From NCBI GenBank assembly GCA_937950315.1, contig CALFDU010000069.1:1-51148 (forward strand): a stretch of DNA of 51,148 bases, given 5' to 3'. The notes under the pieces are model-generated. The model was not told the DNA's origin and ran no database searches. It was given only the letters and a program-made list of their open reading frames with translations. Made by a program: the position numbers and the translations under genes. The DNA comes from an uncultured Saprospiraceae bacterium (GTDB taxonomy: Bacteria; Bacteroidota; Bacteroidia; Chitinophagales; Saprospiraceae). Numbering within the stretch: the first letter of the stretch is position 1; each line of letters begins with the position of its first letter. Of the stretch, positions 36,909 to 46,969 are shown one piece after another.

Positions 36909-38720
36909 CTACTCCTCAAATTTAACAGCCTCTTCCCCTCCTACTATTGGCAGCCTTAACATCGTTGAACCTAAATCAATGGTCAACTCAGTGCCTGGAT
37001 CTGGATGCAGCGTATATTCTTTATCACTTGAAAAGATCATTAACCCGATTTGCTGACCAGCACGAATGACCTGATCATCAGGTTGCAAGGTAAAATCCAG
37101 CTCATAAAATTCGCCTGGCTCAAGTGGCTCACTTTCAGTTAAGGAAGCATGATTCTGTGGGTCTGCCCAGCCTCTTGTAATAATATTATCTGTAATCTTG
37201 GTTCTTCTTCCACTATTCCAAGGTAGTGAGACCAACCACACTGAGAGATTGGCAGCTTCTTTGTTGCTGGAAACTCTTATTTTAACCGAAGCTTCTCCAG
37301 AAATGTGCAAGGGTTCTGATAGTTTTGGAGAGAGATACATCAATCTGTGATTGGTATACTCAGCTTGTGCAAGTGCATTCCCACTAAACGAAAAGTTATC
37401 CACCAATGTCTCCTTTTCACCTTTGGTTGGTTCAAATGAAAGCTCACCATAAGCTGGTGCCCCTGGCTTCAAATACATAACAACCTCTTCCGCATCAGGA
37501 TGCGGATAGTCATCATAAGAAGTTGGTTGATCACGTTGATCTTCCTCTCTTACAATCCAAGATTTAGGCAATGACTCTACATCATTTTCAACTCCGTGCA
37601 AATACTTTGTAAACCATTTGTTCATCAACCAAAGCGGTGGAGGTCCGCCATGTCCGTTTTGATGATAGTAAATCATATGGGGAATGCCTTTTTCTTTTGC
37701 TGCTTTATATATTCTATAACTATGCTCTGGCATGACATTCCAATCATTGAATCCATGCGACATCAACAGTGCTGCTTTCATAGGCTCCATATCATTAATA
37801 TAATCTCTTCCAGCCCAAAACTCATTGTAATCGCCTGTTTCTCTATCCATGCCATTGGCCATTTCCTTGTCTCTGATTTTTGCCGTTCCATATGCACGTT
37901 TGGATTCATCTCCACTATAAATAAAATCAAAGAGCACATCAATATCTTCTCCCAAGTAGCCACCTGGTGATCGCACCAATCCATGAGATCGGTAATAGTG
38001 ATAATAAGAAGTGTTGGGCGCTATAGGTATGATCGCCTTTAATCCCTCCACTCCTGTGGTCGCAGCCGCCAATGGAATCGTACCATTGTATGAGGTACCC
38101 ATCATCCCTACTTTACCTGTTGACCAGAATGCTTCCACTTTTTCATCCCCTGTTCTCTCTTTGTAACCATTGTCTTTTCCACCAAGCCATTCAATCACAG
38201 CTTTTGGCCCCAGTGACTCATTGTCGCCACCCACCGTAGGAACGCCATCTGACAATCCAGTGCCTGGCGAACAAGAATGAACCACAATATATCCACGTGG
38301 TACCCATCGATCGATTTCAGAATTAGAAATAATCGGTCGCTCACCCGTTCTTTGGACAGGGGAAGATGCTCGAGGGCCTGCTTTCTCGCCTAGCTCATGA
38401 CGGACATCCCAAAAAGCTCCAGGAGTGTTACCCTGAACACCTGAATAGTAAGGGCTTGATTCGTAAATAACGGGCAACTTTAAATCTATTGAATCTGTGA
38501 TAGCTGGACGGGTAACATCAACATACATTCTGTCCAATACTCCATCACCATCTGTATCAAATTCTGTTTCAACCCACAAATCTTCTCTTATCCAACTTTT
38601 TTTATTATTAAATTCTGGAACAATCTGAGCTTCACCATCTTTAAAAACTGGACCTACCTGACTAAAAAGGGCTGGACTAAAAAGCACGAGAGATAATAAA
38701 GCATATATTTTTACTAACAT
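36909..38720 (-). CDS. CocE/PepX-type serine hydrolase, secreted
   Basis: A 603-residue alpha/beta hydrolase of the X-Pro dipeptidyl-peptidase S15 / CocE-NonD family with an export signal (1-20, LFSPALFSQ). The catalytic serine lies in GMMGTSYNG (Ser210), with Asp326 (SHGFNDWNV) and His357 (NGHGGPP) as likely triad partners. The C-terminal jelly-roll domain typical of the family (about 385-600) is complete. Expected activity is release of X-Pro dipeptides or ester/amide cleavage outside the cytoplasm; the two are not separable by eye. It is divergent from the TPR lipoprotein gene and probably transcribed alone. Confidence 0.92.
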   Translation of the reverse strand: MLVKIYALLSLVLFSPALFSQVGPVFKDGEAQIVPEFNNKKSWIREDLWVETEFDTDGDGVLDRMYVDVTRPAITDSIDLKLPVIYESSPYYSGVQGNTPGAFWDVRHELGEKAGPRASSPVQRTGERPIISNSEIDRWVPRGYIVVHSCSPGTGLSDGVPTVGGDNESLGPKAVIEWLGGKDNGYKERTGDEKVEAFWSTGKVGMMGTSYNGTIPLAAATTGVEGLKAIIPIAPNTSYYHYYRSHGLVRSPGGYLGEDIDVLFDFIYSGDESKRAYGTAKIRDKEMANGMDRETGDYNEFWAGRDYINDMEPMKAALLMSHGFNDWNVMPEHSYRIYKAAKEKGIPHMIYYHQNGHGGPPPLWLMNKWFTKYLHGVENDVESLPKSWIVREEDQRDQPTSYDDYPHPDAEEVVMYLKPGAPAYGELSFEPTKGEKETLVDNFSFSGNALAQAEYTNHRLMYLSPKLSEPLHISGEASVKIRVSSNKEAANLSVWLVSLPWNSGRRTKITDNIITRGWADPQNHASLTESEPLEPGEFYELDFTLQPDDQVIRAGQQIGLMIFSSDKEYTLHPDPGTELTIDLGSTMLRLPIVGGEEAVKFEE

Positions 38721-38854
38721 GGAATGACTGGTTTTGTGAGTAGCAAGATAAAGATTAATTCATCAAGTGCATCATAAAATATGTGAAGCTAGTCCACCAT
38801 TAAAAAACTCAAGCACTTTTTTCTATCTTAGACTCAATTCAAACGTCAAATACC

Positions 38855-40393
38855 ATGAGAATCAACCTTTTTGTTATATGCTGCATACTCTTTACTGCTT
38901 GTCAACAATCAACGAATGGCTCTGAAGAAGAAATCAAACTAGGAGAAATCACCTTGGATGTTAGTGGAACGGAAGAGGCGACGCCTGTATTCAAAGAAGG
39001 CATGTTGTTGATGCATAGCTTTGAATTTAAGGACGCAGCTGAAAAATTTAGAGAGGCTCAAGAATTGGATCCGGATTTTGGAATGGCATATTGGGGAGAA
39101 GCAATGACGAAGAATCATGCGCTATGGAGAGAACAAGAATTAGATGATGCAAAAGAAATTCTTGCTAAGTTGGGAGAAACTGAAGAGGACAGAAATGCTA
39201 AGTTTAGAACGGAGTTTGAAAAAGACATGTTTGCTGCAATCAATGTGTTGTACGGGACAGGAACAAAAAAAGAAAGAGACAAAGCTTACGCAAATTTCAT
39301 GTCAGAGCTTCATACTAAACATCCTGACAATCATGAAATCACTTCTTTGTATGCTCTCTCACTGCTAGGTTCTAATGAATCAAAAAGAAACGAAGAACTG
39401 TACGCACAAGGTGCCAAAATTGCGCAGTCGGTCATTGACGAAAATCCAAATCACCCAGGTGCACTTCATTATCTAATCCACAGCTATGACGATCCAGCAA
39501 ATGCACACAAAGCGCTATATGCTGCTAATAGATATTCCAAAATTGCACCCGATGCCGCACATGCATTGCATATGCCTTCCCATATCTATGTAGCTATGGG
39601 AATGTGGGATGAGGTGATCTCTTCTAACATTGCAGCATGGGAAGCCAGCGAAAAGAGAAAAGCAGCAAAAGACCTTGGGAATGATGCATTGAACTATCAT
39701 TCGTTAAAATGGCTGATGTATGGTCATTTGCAGAAAGCAGAATTTGCGGAAGCGAAAAAATTGGTAAAAGAAATGGAGGGTTACTGCCTGGAAGAACCAA
39801 GTAAAAAAGCCAAAAGCCACAACATCATGATGAAAGGAGCTTATTTCACGGAAACGGGAGAATGGTTGGACCCACTCGTCTCAGACACGGTCAACTACGA
39901 CGATACTTCTATCCAAATCTATGGAACCTACTCCTACATGAAAGGCATGCAGGCGTTTCACAATAACGAGCGCCCTACTCTTAAAAATATCATTGCAGAT
40001 CTGAGTGAAAGAAATAAAGAAGCAGAATCGGAAGCACTCATAGGAAACTCACAAATGTGCAGCGGATCCTATGGCAGAGGAAGGCCAACAACAACCCATG
40101 TTGACCGCACCAAAGTGATGATACTTGAGCTAAAGGCACAACTTGCCATCCTCGACAAGAAGGAAAAAGAAGCGGAAAAATTCATGAAAGAGGCAATTAA
40201 AATTGAAGAAAAAACAGCCTACATGTATGGACCACCTGAAATCGTAAAGCCTTCTCACGAGATGTATGCTGACTGGCTTCAAGAAAAAAATCGACCGAAA
40301 GAAGCATATGAATATTATAAAAAAGTACTCGAACGAGCGCCTAAAAGATTAATTGCTTCGGAAGGATCAAAGCGCTTGGCCAAATCGATTTGA
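38855..40393 (+). CDS. TPR-repeat lipoprotein
   Basis: A 512-residue predicted lipoprotein (MRINLFVICCILFTAC, lipobox FTAC, Cys16). It contains an N-terminal tetratricopeptide unit (MLLMHSFEFKDAAEKFREAQELDPDFGMAYWGEAM), further helical repeats with the HPGALHYLIHSYDDP and HALHMPSHIYVAMGMWDEVI segments, and a C-terminal TPR (EAYEYYKKVLERAPKR). The conserved His-rich HALHMPSHIY element is a feature of this TPR-only family, of unknown function. Alone between a divergent hydrolase gene and the second giant protein gene. Confidence 0.85.
   Translation: MRINLFVICCILFTACQQSTNGSEEEIKLGEITLDVSGTEEATPVFKEGMLLMHSFEFKDAAEKFREAQELDPDFGMAYWGEAMTKNHALWREQELDDAKEILAKLGETEEDRNAKFRTEFEKDMFAAINVLYGTGTKKERDKAYANFMSELHTKHPDNHEITSLYALSLLGSNESKRNEELYAQGAKIAQSVIDENPNHPGALHYLIHSYDDPANAHKALYAANRYSKIAPDAAHALHMPSHIYVAMGMWDEVISSNIAAWEASEKRKAAKDLGNDALNYHSLKWLMYGHLQKAEFAEAKKLVKEMEGYCLEEPSKKAKSHNIMMKGAYFTETGEWLDPLVSDTVNYDDTSIQIYGTYSYMKGMQAFHNNERPTLKNIIADLSERNKEAESEALIGNSQMCSGSYGRGRPTTTHVDRTKVMILELKAQLAILDKKEKEAEKFMKEAIKIEEKTAYMYGPPEIVKPSHEMYADWLQEKNRPKEAYEYYKKVLERAPKRLIASEGSKRLAKSI
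39742..39754 (+). repeat. Dispersed 13-bp word ATTTGCGGAAGCG (coding)
   Basis: Exact copy in the TPR lipoprotein gene, encoding E-F-A-E-A. Confidence 0.8.
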
Positions 40394-40404
40394 TATTTTT
40401 TTTT
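40381..40404 (+). terminator. Weak terminator at the stop codon of the TPR lipoprotein gene
   Basis: The 12-bp palindrome CAAATCGATTTG (40381-40392) overlaps the stop and is followed by nine T. As a hairpin its stem is only four A/T-rich pairs, so efficiency is doubtful. Confidence 0.3.
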
Positions 40405-40482
40405 ACAAGACCGATGCAACATTCCTTACTCTGCAGTACTACTATAAGGGAATTATCATTCTTGTAATATCAAATCATTAAA

Positions 40483-43400
40483 ATGCGTCTACTTTCTATC
40501 ATTTGTTTAATACTCGCATGTTATACAACGACCACTTCCCAAAACAACATTCTAGGCCCTGACAATGTATGTGAAACTTCTTGTCACACCTATTCTGTCA
40601 ATACAACAGAAGAAGTGTATTGGACCATTACTGGCGGTATTGTCGAAGACAATGTAGGGACAAGTATTGAAATCTGCTGGGAAGAAGCACAAGCTGCAGA
40701 AATCAATGTTACTAGTCTAAACAATCAGTTTTCCGCTGACTTAAATGTCAGCATTTCTGAGCTGCCCAATCCACTAATCATATTCCCCGCCTATCCAATT
40801 TGCAGTAAACAAGACTCCTTGAATTTTCAAGAAGAATTTGTCGAAAATGACTTTTGTCAAACAGTCTGCGGTGGTGAAACAAGCATATTAGAGATTGCAT
40901 CGTTGAATGCAAGCAGCAATTATACTTGGGAAGTATTGGGAGACAACAACAATACTGAAACCTTTACCGGGATAGAAATCGAGTGGCCTGAGGAAGGCTA
41001 TGGTAGTGTCATATTGATGGAAGAAAATGATGCTGGCTGTGTCGATTCAATCTATTACTGTATTGAGATACTCACCAAACCTTCGGTTGATATTACTCAT
41101 ATTAACACGGAAGTAGACTTGAGCAGTGTCTGCCAAAATCAAGACATACTACTACAAGGAGATTCAGATCAAAATCTAAGTTTCAGTTGGACAAGTTCCG
41201 ATGGACAAATTGGTTCTGGAAATTTTGCAAACTTTTCATTTGAGAATACTGGAGTTTATGATATTACGCTTACGGGTGTTACCAATTGTTTTTGCGTCGT
41301 GGAGGAAACCATTCAAATTGAAGTGATTGATTTTATCTCACCTCATATTAACTGCGTAGGCCCCATTTGCGCAAGCGAAGAAATGACCTACTACGCAACG
41401 GATATCTGTGGCAGCTATAACTGGAGTGTCGGACCCAATGGCACCGTCCTAGAAGGAGGTAACAGTACAGATAATTTCATTACTGTCCAATGGGCATCAG
41501 GTCCATATGGCATTTTAAGTTTGGCAACTTCATCATGTGACGATTCAGCTATATGCACAACACCAGCCATAGAATATATTCCAGTTATCGGTTCGCAAGT
41601 TAGCATTTCGGGCCCAGATGAAGTCTGCAACGATGGTGTGACCACTTTCACCACACAACAATATGATGGAGCAGATTACAATTGGAGTATTGACAATCTG
41701 GGATCTATTGTCTCAGGAAATGGAACGAATGAAATCACAGTACAATGGTCTCCTTGGATAAACAACATTAACACGGCGGTCATCTCTGTCGACATTGAAC
41801 ATTGTTTTTTAGGATGTTCAAGTACTGGAGAGAAAACGGTCAAAGTAGAAGAACCATTTGCCATCTCAAGCCAACCTAGCTATTGTGAAAATGCAACAGG
41901 GTACTTTACTGCCTTCGCTGGTTACAATTCTGTTGATACTGACTGGTTTATCGTGACACCTGACAATCAAATAGAACCGATTGCAAGCAATTATGGTTTT
42001 CCTTCCATCGTATTTGATGACGGACCTGGTATTTATGAAGTAGTGGCGACGGCAGTAAGCGATGATTATTGCAACACAGAAGAACGTACTTTCATTGAAG
42101 TATTTGAAGCACCAGATCCAATAACAGAAATAGAAGGACCAGAACTTTTGTGCGTCGGAGAAGCCATCGCCTACTCCATCAAAAATCCAAATGCGGCTTA
42201 TGATTACAAATGGACAATAAGCGATGGAACAGACAACACGCTTCTCTACAATGATGAAATTTTTTATCAATGGACGTCAGCTGGACCTTATTCACTAAGT
42301 GTCGTGGTGACAGACCCAGAAACCAGTTGTTCTTCTGAAGAATTTTCAAAAACATTTACAACCCCAACCAGCCTAAGCATCGATGGTGATCAGACACCTT
42401 GTACCAATGAAACCGTTGAGTATTTACTACTAGGAGTATCCTCTACCAACATAGAATGGAGTCTTACGCCGAGTGATGTAGGCATCATCATCCCTGGAGA
42501 TGACAATGCAGTAAACGTACAATGGTTTGAAGAACAAAATGCAATTCTAACGGCTAATTATTGTGGGAATAGTTTTGATTTGAATATTGATGTTATCGAT
42601 GATGGATTTGATTATGATCATGAAAGCTCCGTATGCGAAGGAGAAACCACGAATATCAACTTCAACAACGGAACCACCGTAGTGGCGGTCGAAGACGAAA
42701 CAGGAGCGGTGATCGGGACAACAAATCCAGTGATAGCCGTTCCAGGGTTTTATGCAATAACTACCACAGGACCCAATGGATGCATTGATGAGACACAGAC
42801 ATACATAGGCGAAGATCCATCGCCTGCAGTCAACCTATCTTCTCCCAATTTGAATAGACTATGTATGCCTGGAGGATCTGCCACATTAGATGCACTCACG
42901 ACGAATGAAGTTTCTTCATACGAATGGTTCAGAGAAGGTGTGAACTTAAACATGAACACACCAAGCATTATGGTTACACAAGATGGTCAATATACCGTTG
43001 AGGTGATCAATGAAAAAAGATGTACTGGTTCAGATATATTTACGGTTGAATGTGTAGAAAGTATTTGTGACTGTAGACCAGATGGTGGTGTTGCTTTCAC
43101 GTATCAACGAGATTTATTCTGCAATGAATTTAGTTTCACCAATACATCATTTGATTATATTCCTGGGACGTTGACGTATTACTTCAATGATTTTGGAGTT
43201 ACTCCGAATACTAGTACCAATGAAAATCCAAGCTTCACTTTTTCAGAGGCAGGACATTTTATTGTTGAGCTAAGAGGGATCGTGCCTCACGCAACAGATC
43301 CAGCTCTTACTTGTCCCGCTATTTTTGTTGAATTCATAACGGTTGAAGCCGTTTCTGAATTCACCAATAATCCTTCTTGTGAAGGAGAAAGCATGGAGTT

Positions 43401-46400
43401 TTTTGAAAACGTCAATTTTGTACCAGGTGTAAATATTGCATCATACGATTGGAACTTTGGTGATCCGACTTCGGGGTCTGACAACAATTCAACAGACCCA
43501 GACCCAAAACACAACTATGCTGTCGCTGGAGATTATGATGTTACCTTGGTCATCACCACAGACACAGGTTGCCAATCGGTTATCACTAAAACTGTGACCG
43601 TAAATCCATTACCAAATGTGGATTTTGATATTCCTGTATCCGTCTGCGTCGATGAGGCTATTCAATTTATTGGAATTACAGATGGATTTGATGTCACTTG
43701 GGATTTTGGTACAGCACCAGGTCAGTTTGTAAATAGCCTTGAAGCCTACCATAGCTTTTCTGCACCAGGACCATACCCTGTTTCGCTTCTTGCCAACAAC
43801 ATCTATGGCTGCCAACAACGAATTACAAAAACTATCAACGTGGTAGACAATCCATTCAATGGAGAAATTACCGTCGACCAGACCATGCCGATGTGTGAAG
43901 GAGTTGTCGCCACACTCGATGGACCAGCAGGAGGTTTTGCTTACCTATGGAGCAATGGAGAAACTACCGAATCAATCTCCACAGAATTGCCTGGAATCTA
44001 CGAAGTAACCGTAACAAGCAATGACGGTTGTCAATATATTCCTGAGCCACTCATAGTAAATACCATAAGACCCATCAACCCTATTATAAGTGCATACTTA
44101 AATACGAATGTCAATTTTGCAGCAAGTTTTTCTGAACAAATAGAAATTTGTGAAGGAGAATCTGTGAGATTGTTTACTCCATATATTTCAGGAGCCACCT
44201 TCACTTGGTCTGATGGACAAAGCGGCAATTTCCTCACGAGCATAAATCTGGATAATTTAGCTCCAGGTGAGTATGTGTACACCGTTACCGTGACTGATCC
44301 AACATTCAATTGCGATATTGAATCAGAACCATTCACCGTGATTGTGAATCCAAGACCTGATCCTTTCCAGATAGAATCTGACCAATTGGATCACTGCGAA
44401 GGGGTTACATTCACTTTTGGCATCGTAAATCCTGATCCTGCTTTAAACTATTATTGGAACAATGGTATGGCAGGAGAATCAATAACAGTTTCTACAGCAG
44501 GCGTGTATTACGCAGAAGCCTTCAATGAGTATGGCTGCTCAAGATCGAGCAATGCGGAATCAATTCATCCTCTACCACATATCGGAAGAGTACTGACTGG
44601 ATGTCAAGAAGCTTGTTTCCCTGATACCTTATGCATTGCAACATCTTCAGACTTCACCACATACACATGGTTTTTAGATGGAGTGCCTGTTGCTGGAGCT
44701 GATCAGGATGAATTGATCATCAATGAGGTGGGTGATTACCAAGTCGAGTTGGTCAATGCATTTGGTTGCACCATTACATCTGATGTATTAACAATTACAC
44801 CAAAAACCAATGAGCAATCATTAGAAGGTTTGGTATATATAGATGACAATGGCAATGGCGCGCATGATACTGGCGAAGAATTGATTACTGGAGCTACTGT
44901 GAGTATTATTTCAGGAAGTACAATTCTTGAATCACAAACAACGGACAACAATGGTACTTATCTTTTTGACCCGATGCCTACGTCAGATGCAGATGTATTT
45001 TTAGATACAGTGGGGCTCAATCTTAATTTAAGCAATTCTACACTACTCTACTCTTTTGAGTTGAAGTCTTGCAATGAAGAACTGGTTCAAGATTTCCCAT
45101 TGAATAAAATTTGTCAACCGGATAATTTTGATCTAACCTTGTTTACCTGTGTCGGAGAGCCAGTGGAATACGAAGGCATATTTTATGTGGCAGGAGACAA
45201 CATGAGTGTTTCTATCTTTGATAATTCAGGATGTGAATCATTCGTCAACTTGGAAGTACTTGCATATCCAGCCATTGATTATCAATTGCTCACGTCCCCT
45301 ACTTGTGACAATGAAAGTGCAGGAATTGTGACCATCGACATAAGTTCGGGCAATGGCTTGCAATTTTCTATCGACAATGGACTAACATTTACGAACAATC
45401 CAGAATTCAACAATTTGACTTCAGGCACTTATGATTTGATGATCATGGATGAAAATGAATGTATGGCAAATGATGTGTTCACGATTTCAGAACACAACTC
45501 ACCTACCGTCACTTTTGTCCCGAGCAATACCTGTGTAGGAGAAGACAATGGATCTATCTCCATCGATGTTTCCGCTTCCGCAAATATGGAGTTTGCCATT
45601 GACGACAACAGTGTTTTTACACAATTAGCTATGATACCAAATTTATCAGCAGGAGATCATGTTTTATATGTTCTAGATGAGTTTGGATGTACACATGAAT
45701 ATGATTTTACAGTAGGAGTCTACGCAGAACCTGAATTCACGTTTGACCCATACAACAGTTGCTCCGGGCAAGATCAAGGTAGTCTTTCGATTACAACTTC
45801 AGAATTGGGCCTTACTTTTTCTATGAATGGTGTCGATTATTCTGATGTATTGAATTACCCTGATCTTCCGGTTGGCGACTACACGTTACATGCGCTGACA
45901 GCCGATGGCTGCCACTCATCGTATGACTTTAGCATAAGCACCTTTGGTCTTATCGATATAGATACTGAAGTTCAACCCGCTTGTTATGGACAAAGCAATG
46001 GAGAAATTACTATTAACGCCGCAGACAATATCCAAGTTTCATTGGATGGTTTGACTTATGAATCTTTGGATAACATTGCGGATCTCTCTCCTGGTGATTA
46101 TATATTATATGCTCAAGATGAAAACACTTGTCCAACAGAATATATGTTTACCATTGAAGAGCTTGAAGAAGTTGAAGTAGCATATTCAGAACCAGTCATC
46201 GATTGTTCGACCACTGAGCTCGAGCTGAATGTTGAAAACCTAAATGGTACAAATCTCGAATATACTTGGAGTAATGGAGAGACGGGCAATAGCATCATGG
46301 TACAACAAGCCGGATTGTACGAAGTAATCATCAGCAACGGTTGTGAAATCATCAGCCATGCTTGGGATATTTTGTTTGAATCAACACCTGATGCCACTCC

Positions 46401-46686
46401 TGCCTTTGTTCCGAATATTTTCTCTCCCGAATCACTTGACATGAATGCAGAATTCAAACCAATGATCAGCGAAGAAATTACTCTGCAAGAATATCAATTT
46501 AGCATTTTCGATCGCTGGGGGAACAAATTGTTTTACACAGATGACTATCATGATTATTGGGATGGCAGCTATCTAGATAAATTTGCCGATCCAGGTGTAT
46601 TTATTTGGAAGATTGAAATGAAATACTCCGATTGTCAAGAGACTAAAAGCTTTGAACAATTTGGAGATGTAACATTGGTCAGATAG
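40483..46686 (+). CDS. Giant multidomain T9SS protein (PKD, SdrD-B, SprB-like repeats, CHU_C)
   Basis: A complete 2067-residue exported protein. Signal peptide about 1-20 (IICLILACYTTTTSQ), then many Ig/PKD-like units with paired cysteines, a clear PKD domain near residue 1000 (NFGDPTSG...DPKHNYAVAGDYDVTL), an SdrD-B-like module near 1445-1500 (GLVYIDDNGNGAHDTGEEL), and about four SprB-type units (about 1600-1895; TCDNESAGIVTI..., SGTYDLMIMDENEC). The last ~95 residues (FVPNIFSPESLD...FDRWGNKLFY...GDVTLVR) form the CHU_C type B sorting domain. Cell-surface adhesion or gliding is inferred from SprB-like repeats. Two dispersed words lie inside the gene. A strong terminator follows. Confidence 0.94.
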   Translation: MRLLSIICLILACYTTTTSQNNILGPDNVCETSCHTYSVNTTEEVYWTITGGIVEDNVGTSIEICWEEAQAAEINVTSLNNQFSADLNVSISELPNPLIIFPAYPICSKQDSLNFQEEFVENDFCQTVCGGETSILEIASLNASSNYTWEVLGDNNNTETFTGIEIEWPEEGYGSVILMEENDAGCVDSIYYCIEILTKPSVDITHINTEVDLSSVCQNQDILLQGDSDQNLSFSWTSSDGQIGSGNFANFSFENTGVYDITLTGVTNCFCVVEETIQIEVIDFISPHINCVGPICASEEMTYYATDICGSYNWSVGPNGTVLEGGNSTDNFITVQWASGPYGILSLATSSCDDSAICTTPAIEYIPVIGSQVSISGPDEVCNDGVTTFTTQQYDGADYNWSIDNLGSIVSGNGTNEITVQWSPWINNINTAVISVDIEHCFLGCSSTGEKTVKVEEPFAISSQPSYCENATGYFTAFAGYNSVDTDWFIVTPDNQIEPIASNYGFPSIVFDDGPGIYEVVATAVSDDYCNTEERTFIEVFEAPDPITEIEGPELLCVGEAIAYSIKNPNAAYDYKWTISDGTDNTLLYNDEIFYQWTSAGPYSLSVVVTDPETSCSSEEFSKTFTTPTSLSIDGDQTPCTNETVEYLLLGVSSTNIEWSLTPSDVGIIIPGDDNAVNVQWFEEQNAILTANYCGNSFDLNIDVIDDGFDYDHESSVCEGETTNINFNNGTTVVAVEDETGAVIGTTNPVIAVPGFYAITTTGPNGCIDETQTYIGEDPSPAVNLSSPNLNRLCMPGGSATLDALTTNEVSSYEWFREGVNLNMNTPSIMVTQDGQYTVEVINEKRCTGSDIFTVECVESICDCRPDGGVAFTYQRDLFCNEFSFTNTSFDYIPGTLTYYFNDFGVTPNTSTNENPSFTFSEAGHFIVELRGIVPHATDPALTCPAIFVEFITVEAVSEFTNNPSCEGESMEFFENVNFVPGVNIASYDWNFGDPTSGSDNNSTDPDPKHNYAVAGDYDVTLVITTDTGCQSVITKTVTVNPLPNVDFDIPVSVCVDEAIQFIGITDGFDVTWDFGTAPGQFVNSLEAYHSFSAPGPYPVSLLANNIYGCQQRITKTINVVDNPFNGEITVDQTMPMCEGVVATLDGPAGGFAYLWSNGETTESISTELPGIYEVTVTSNDGCQYIPEPLIVNTIRPINPIISAYLNTNVNFAASFSEQIEICEGESVRLFTPYISGATFTWSDGQSGNFLTSINLDNLAPGEYVYTVTVTDPTFNCDIESEPFTVIVNPRPDPFQIESDQLDHCEGVTFTFGIVNPDPALNYYWNNGMAGESITVSTAGVYYAEAFNEYGCSRSSNAESIHPLPHIGRVLTGCQEACFPDTLCIATSSDFTTYTWFLDGVPVAGADQDELIINEVGDYQVELVNAFGCTITSDVLTITPKTNEQSLEGLVYIDDNGNGAHDTGEELITGATVSIISGSTILESQTTDNNGTYLFDPMPTSDADVFLDTVGLNLNLSNSTLLYSFELKSCNEELVQDFPLNKICQPDNFDLTLFTCVGEPVEYEGIFYVAGDNMSVSIFDNSGCESFVNLEVLAYPAIDYQLLTSPTCDNESAGIVTIDISSGNGLQFSIDNGLTFTNNPEFNNLTSGTYDLMIMDENECMANDVFTISEHNSPTVTFVPSNTCVGEDNGSISIDVSASANMEFAIDDNSVFTQLAMIPNLSAGDHVLYVLDEFGCTHEYDFTVGVYAEPEFTFDPYNSCSGQDQGSLSITTSELGLTFSMNGVDYSDVLNYPDLPVGDYTLHALTADGCHSSYDFSISTFGLIDIDTEVQPACYGQSNGEITINAADNIQVSLDGLTYESLDNIADLSPGDYILYAQDENTCPTEYMFTIEELEEVEVAYSEPVIDCSTTELELNVENLNGTNLEYTWSNGETGNSIMVQQAGLYEVIISNGCEIISHAWDILFESTPDATPAFVPNIFSPESLDMNAEFKPMISEEITLQEYQFSIFDRWGNKLFYTDDYHDYWDGSYLDKFADPGVFIWKIEMKYSDCQETKSFEQFGDVTLVR
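41365..41377 (+). repeat. Dispersed 13-bp word ATTTGCGCAAGCG (coding, C-variant)
   Basis: Exact C-variant copy, encoding P-I-C-A-S-E: a different reading frame from the F-A-E-A copies. Confidence 0.8.
45573..45585 (-). repeat. Dispersed 13-bp word ATTTGCGGAAGCG (coding, antisense)
   Basis: Exact copy on the strand opposite to the gene, encoding V-S-A-S-A-N on the coding strand, again unlike the other copies. Confidence 0.8.
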
Positions 46687-46716
46687 ACTACAAAATAAAA
46701 AGTTGGTTTAGAAATT

Positions 46717-46761
46717 TGCCTTCTCATACAAGAAATCCGGTCTTGTGTGGGAGGCATTTTT
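46717..46761 (+). terminator. Rho-independent terminator of the second giant gene
   Basis: A 16-bp stem (46717-46733 with 46741-46756; one bulged T and three G-U pairs) with a seven-base loop runs directly into five T, 31 bases after the stop codon. Confidence 0.9.
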
Positions 46762-46969
46762 CTATTTATTGACCCTACAGTGTTGCTATTTACTGGTTTC
46801 GCCTATGACACGTCGCCTTTCTACTGACCAAATAATCAAGTTTGGAAACATATTTGACAGTAAATAAGGGGAATCCCTTAGAAAAAGTATGGTTGTAGTG
46901 TATATCTTTACCAGTACCATCCTTTGAGCTATTCCATTTACCATTAGACACCTCATTAAAACCTAATGT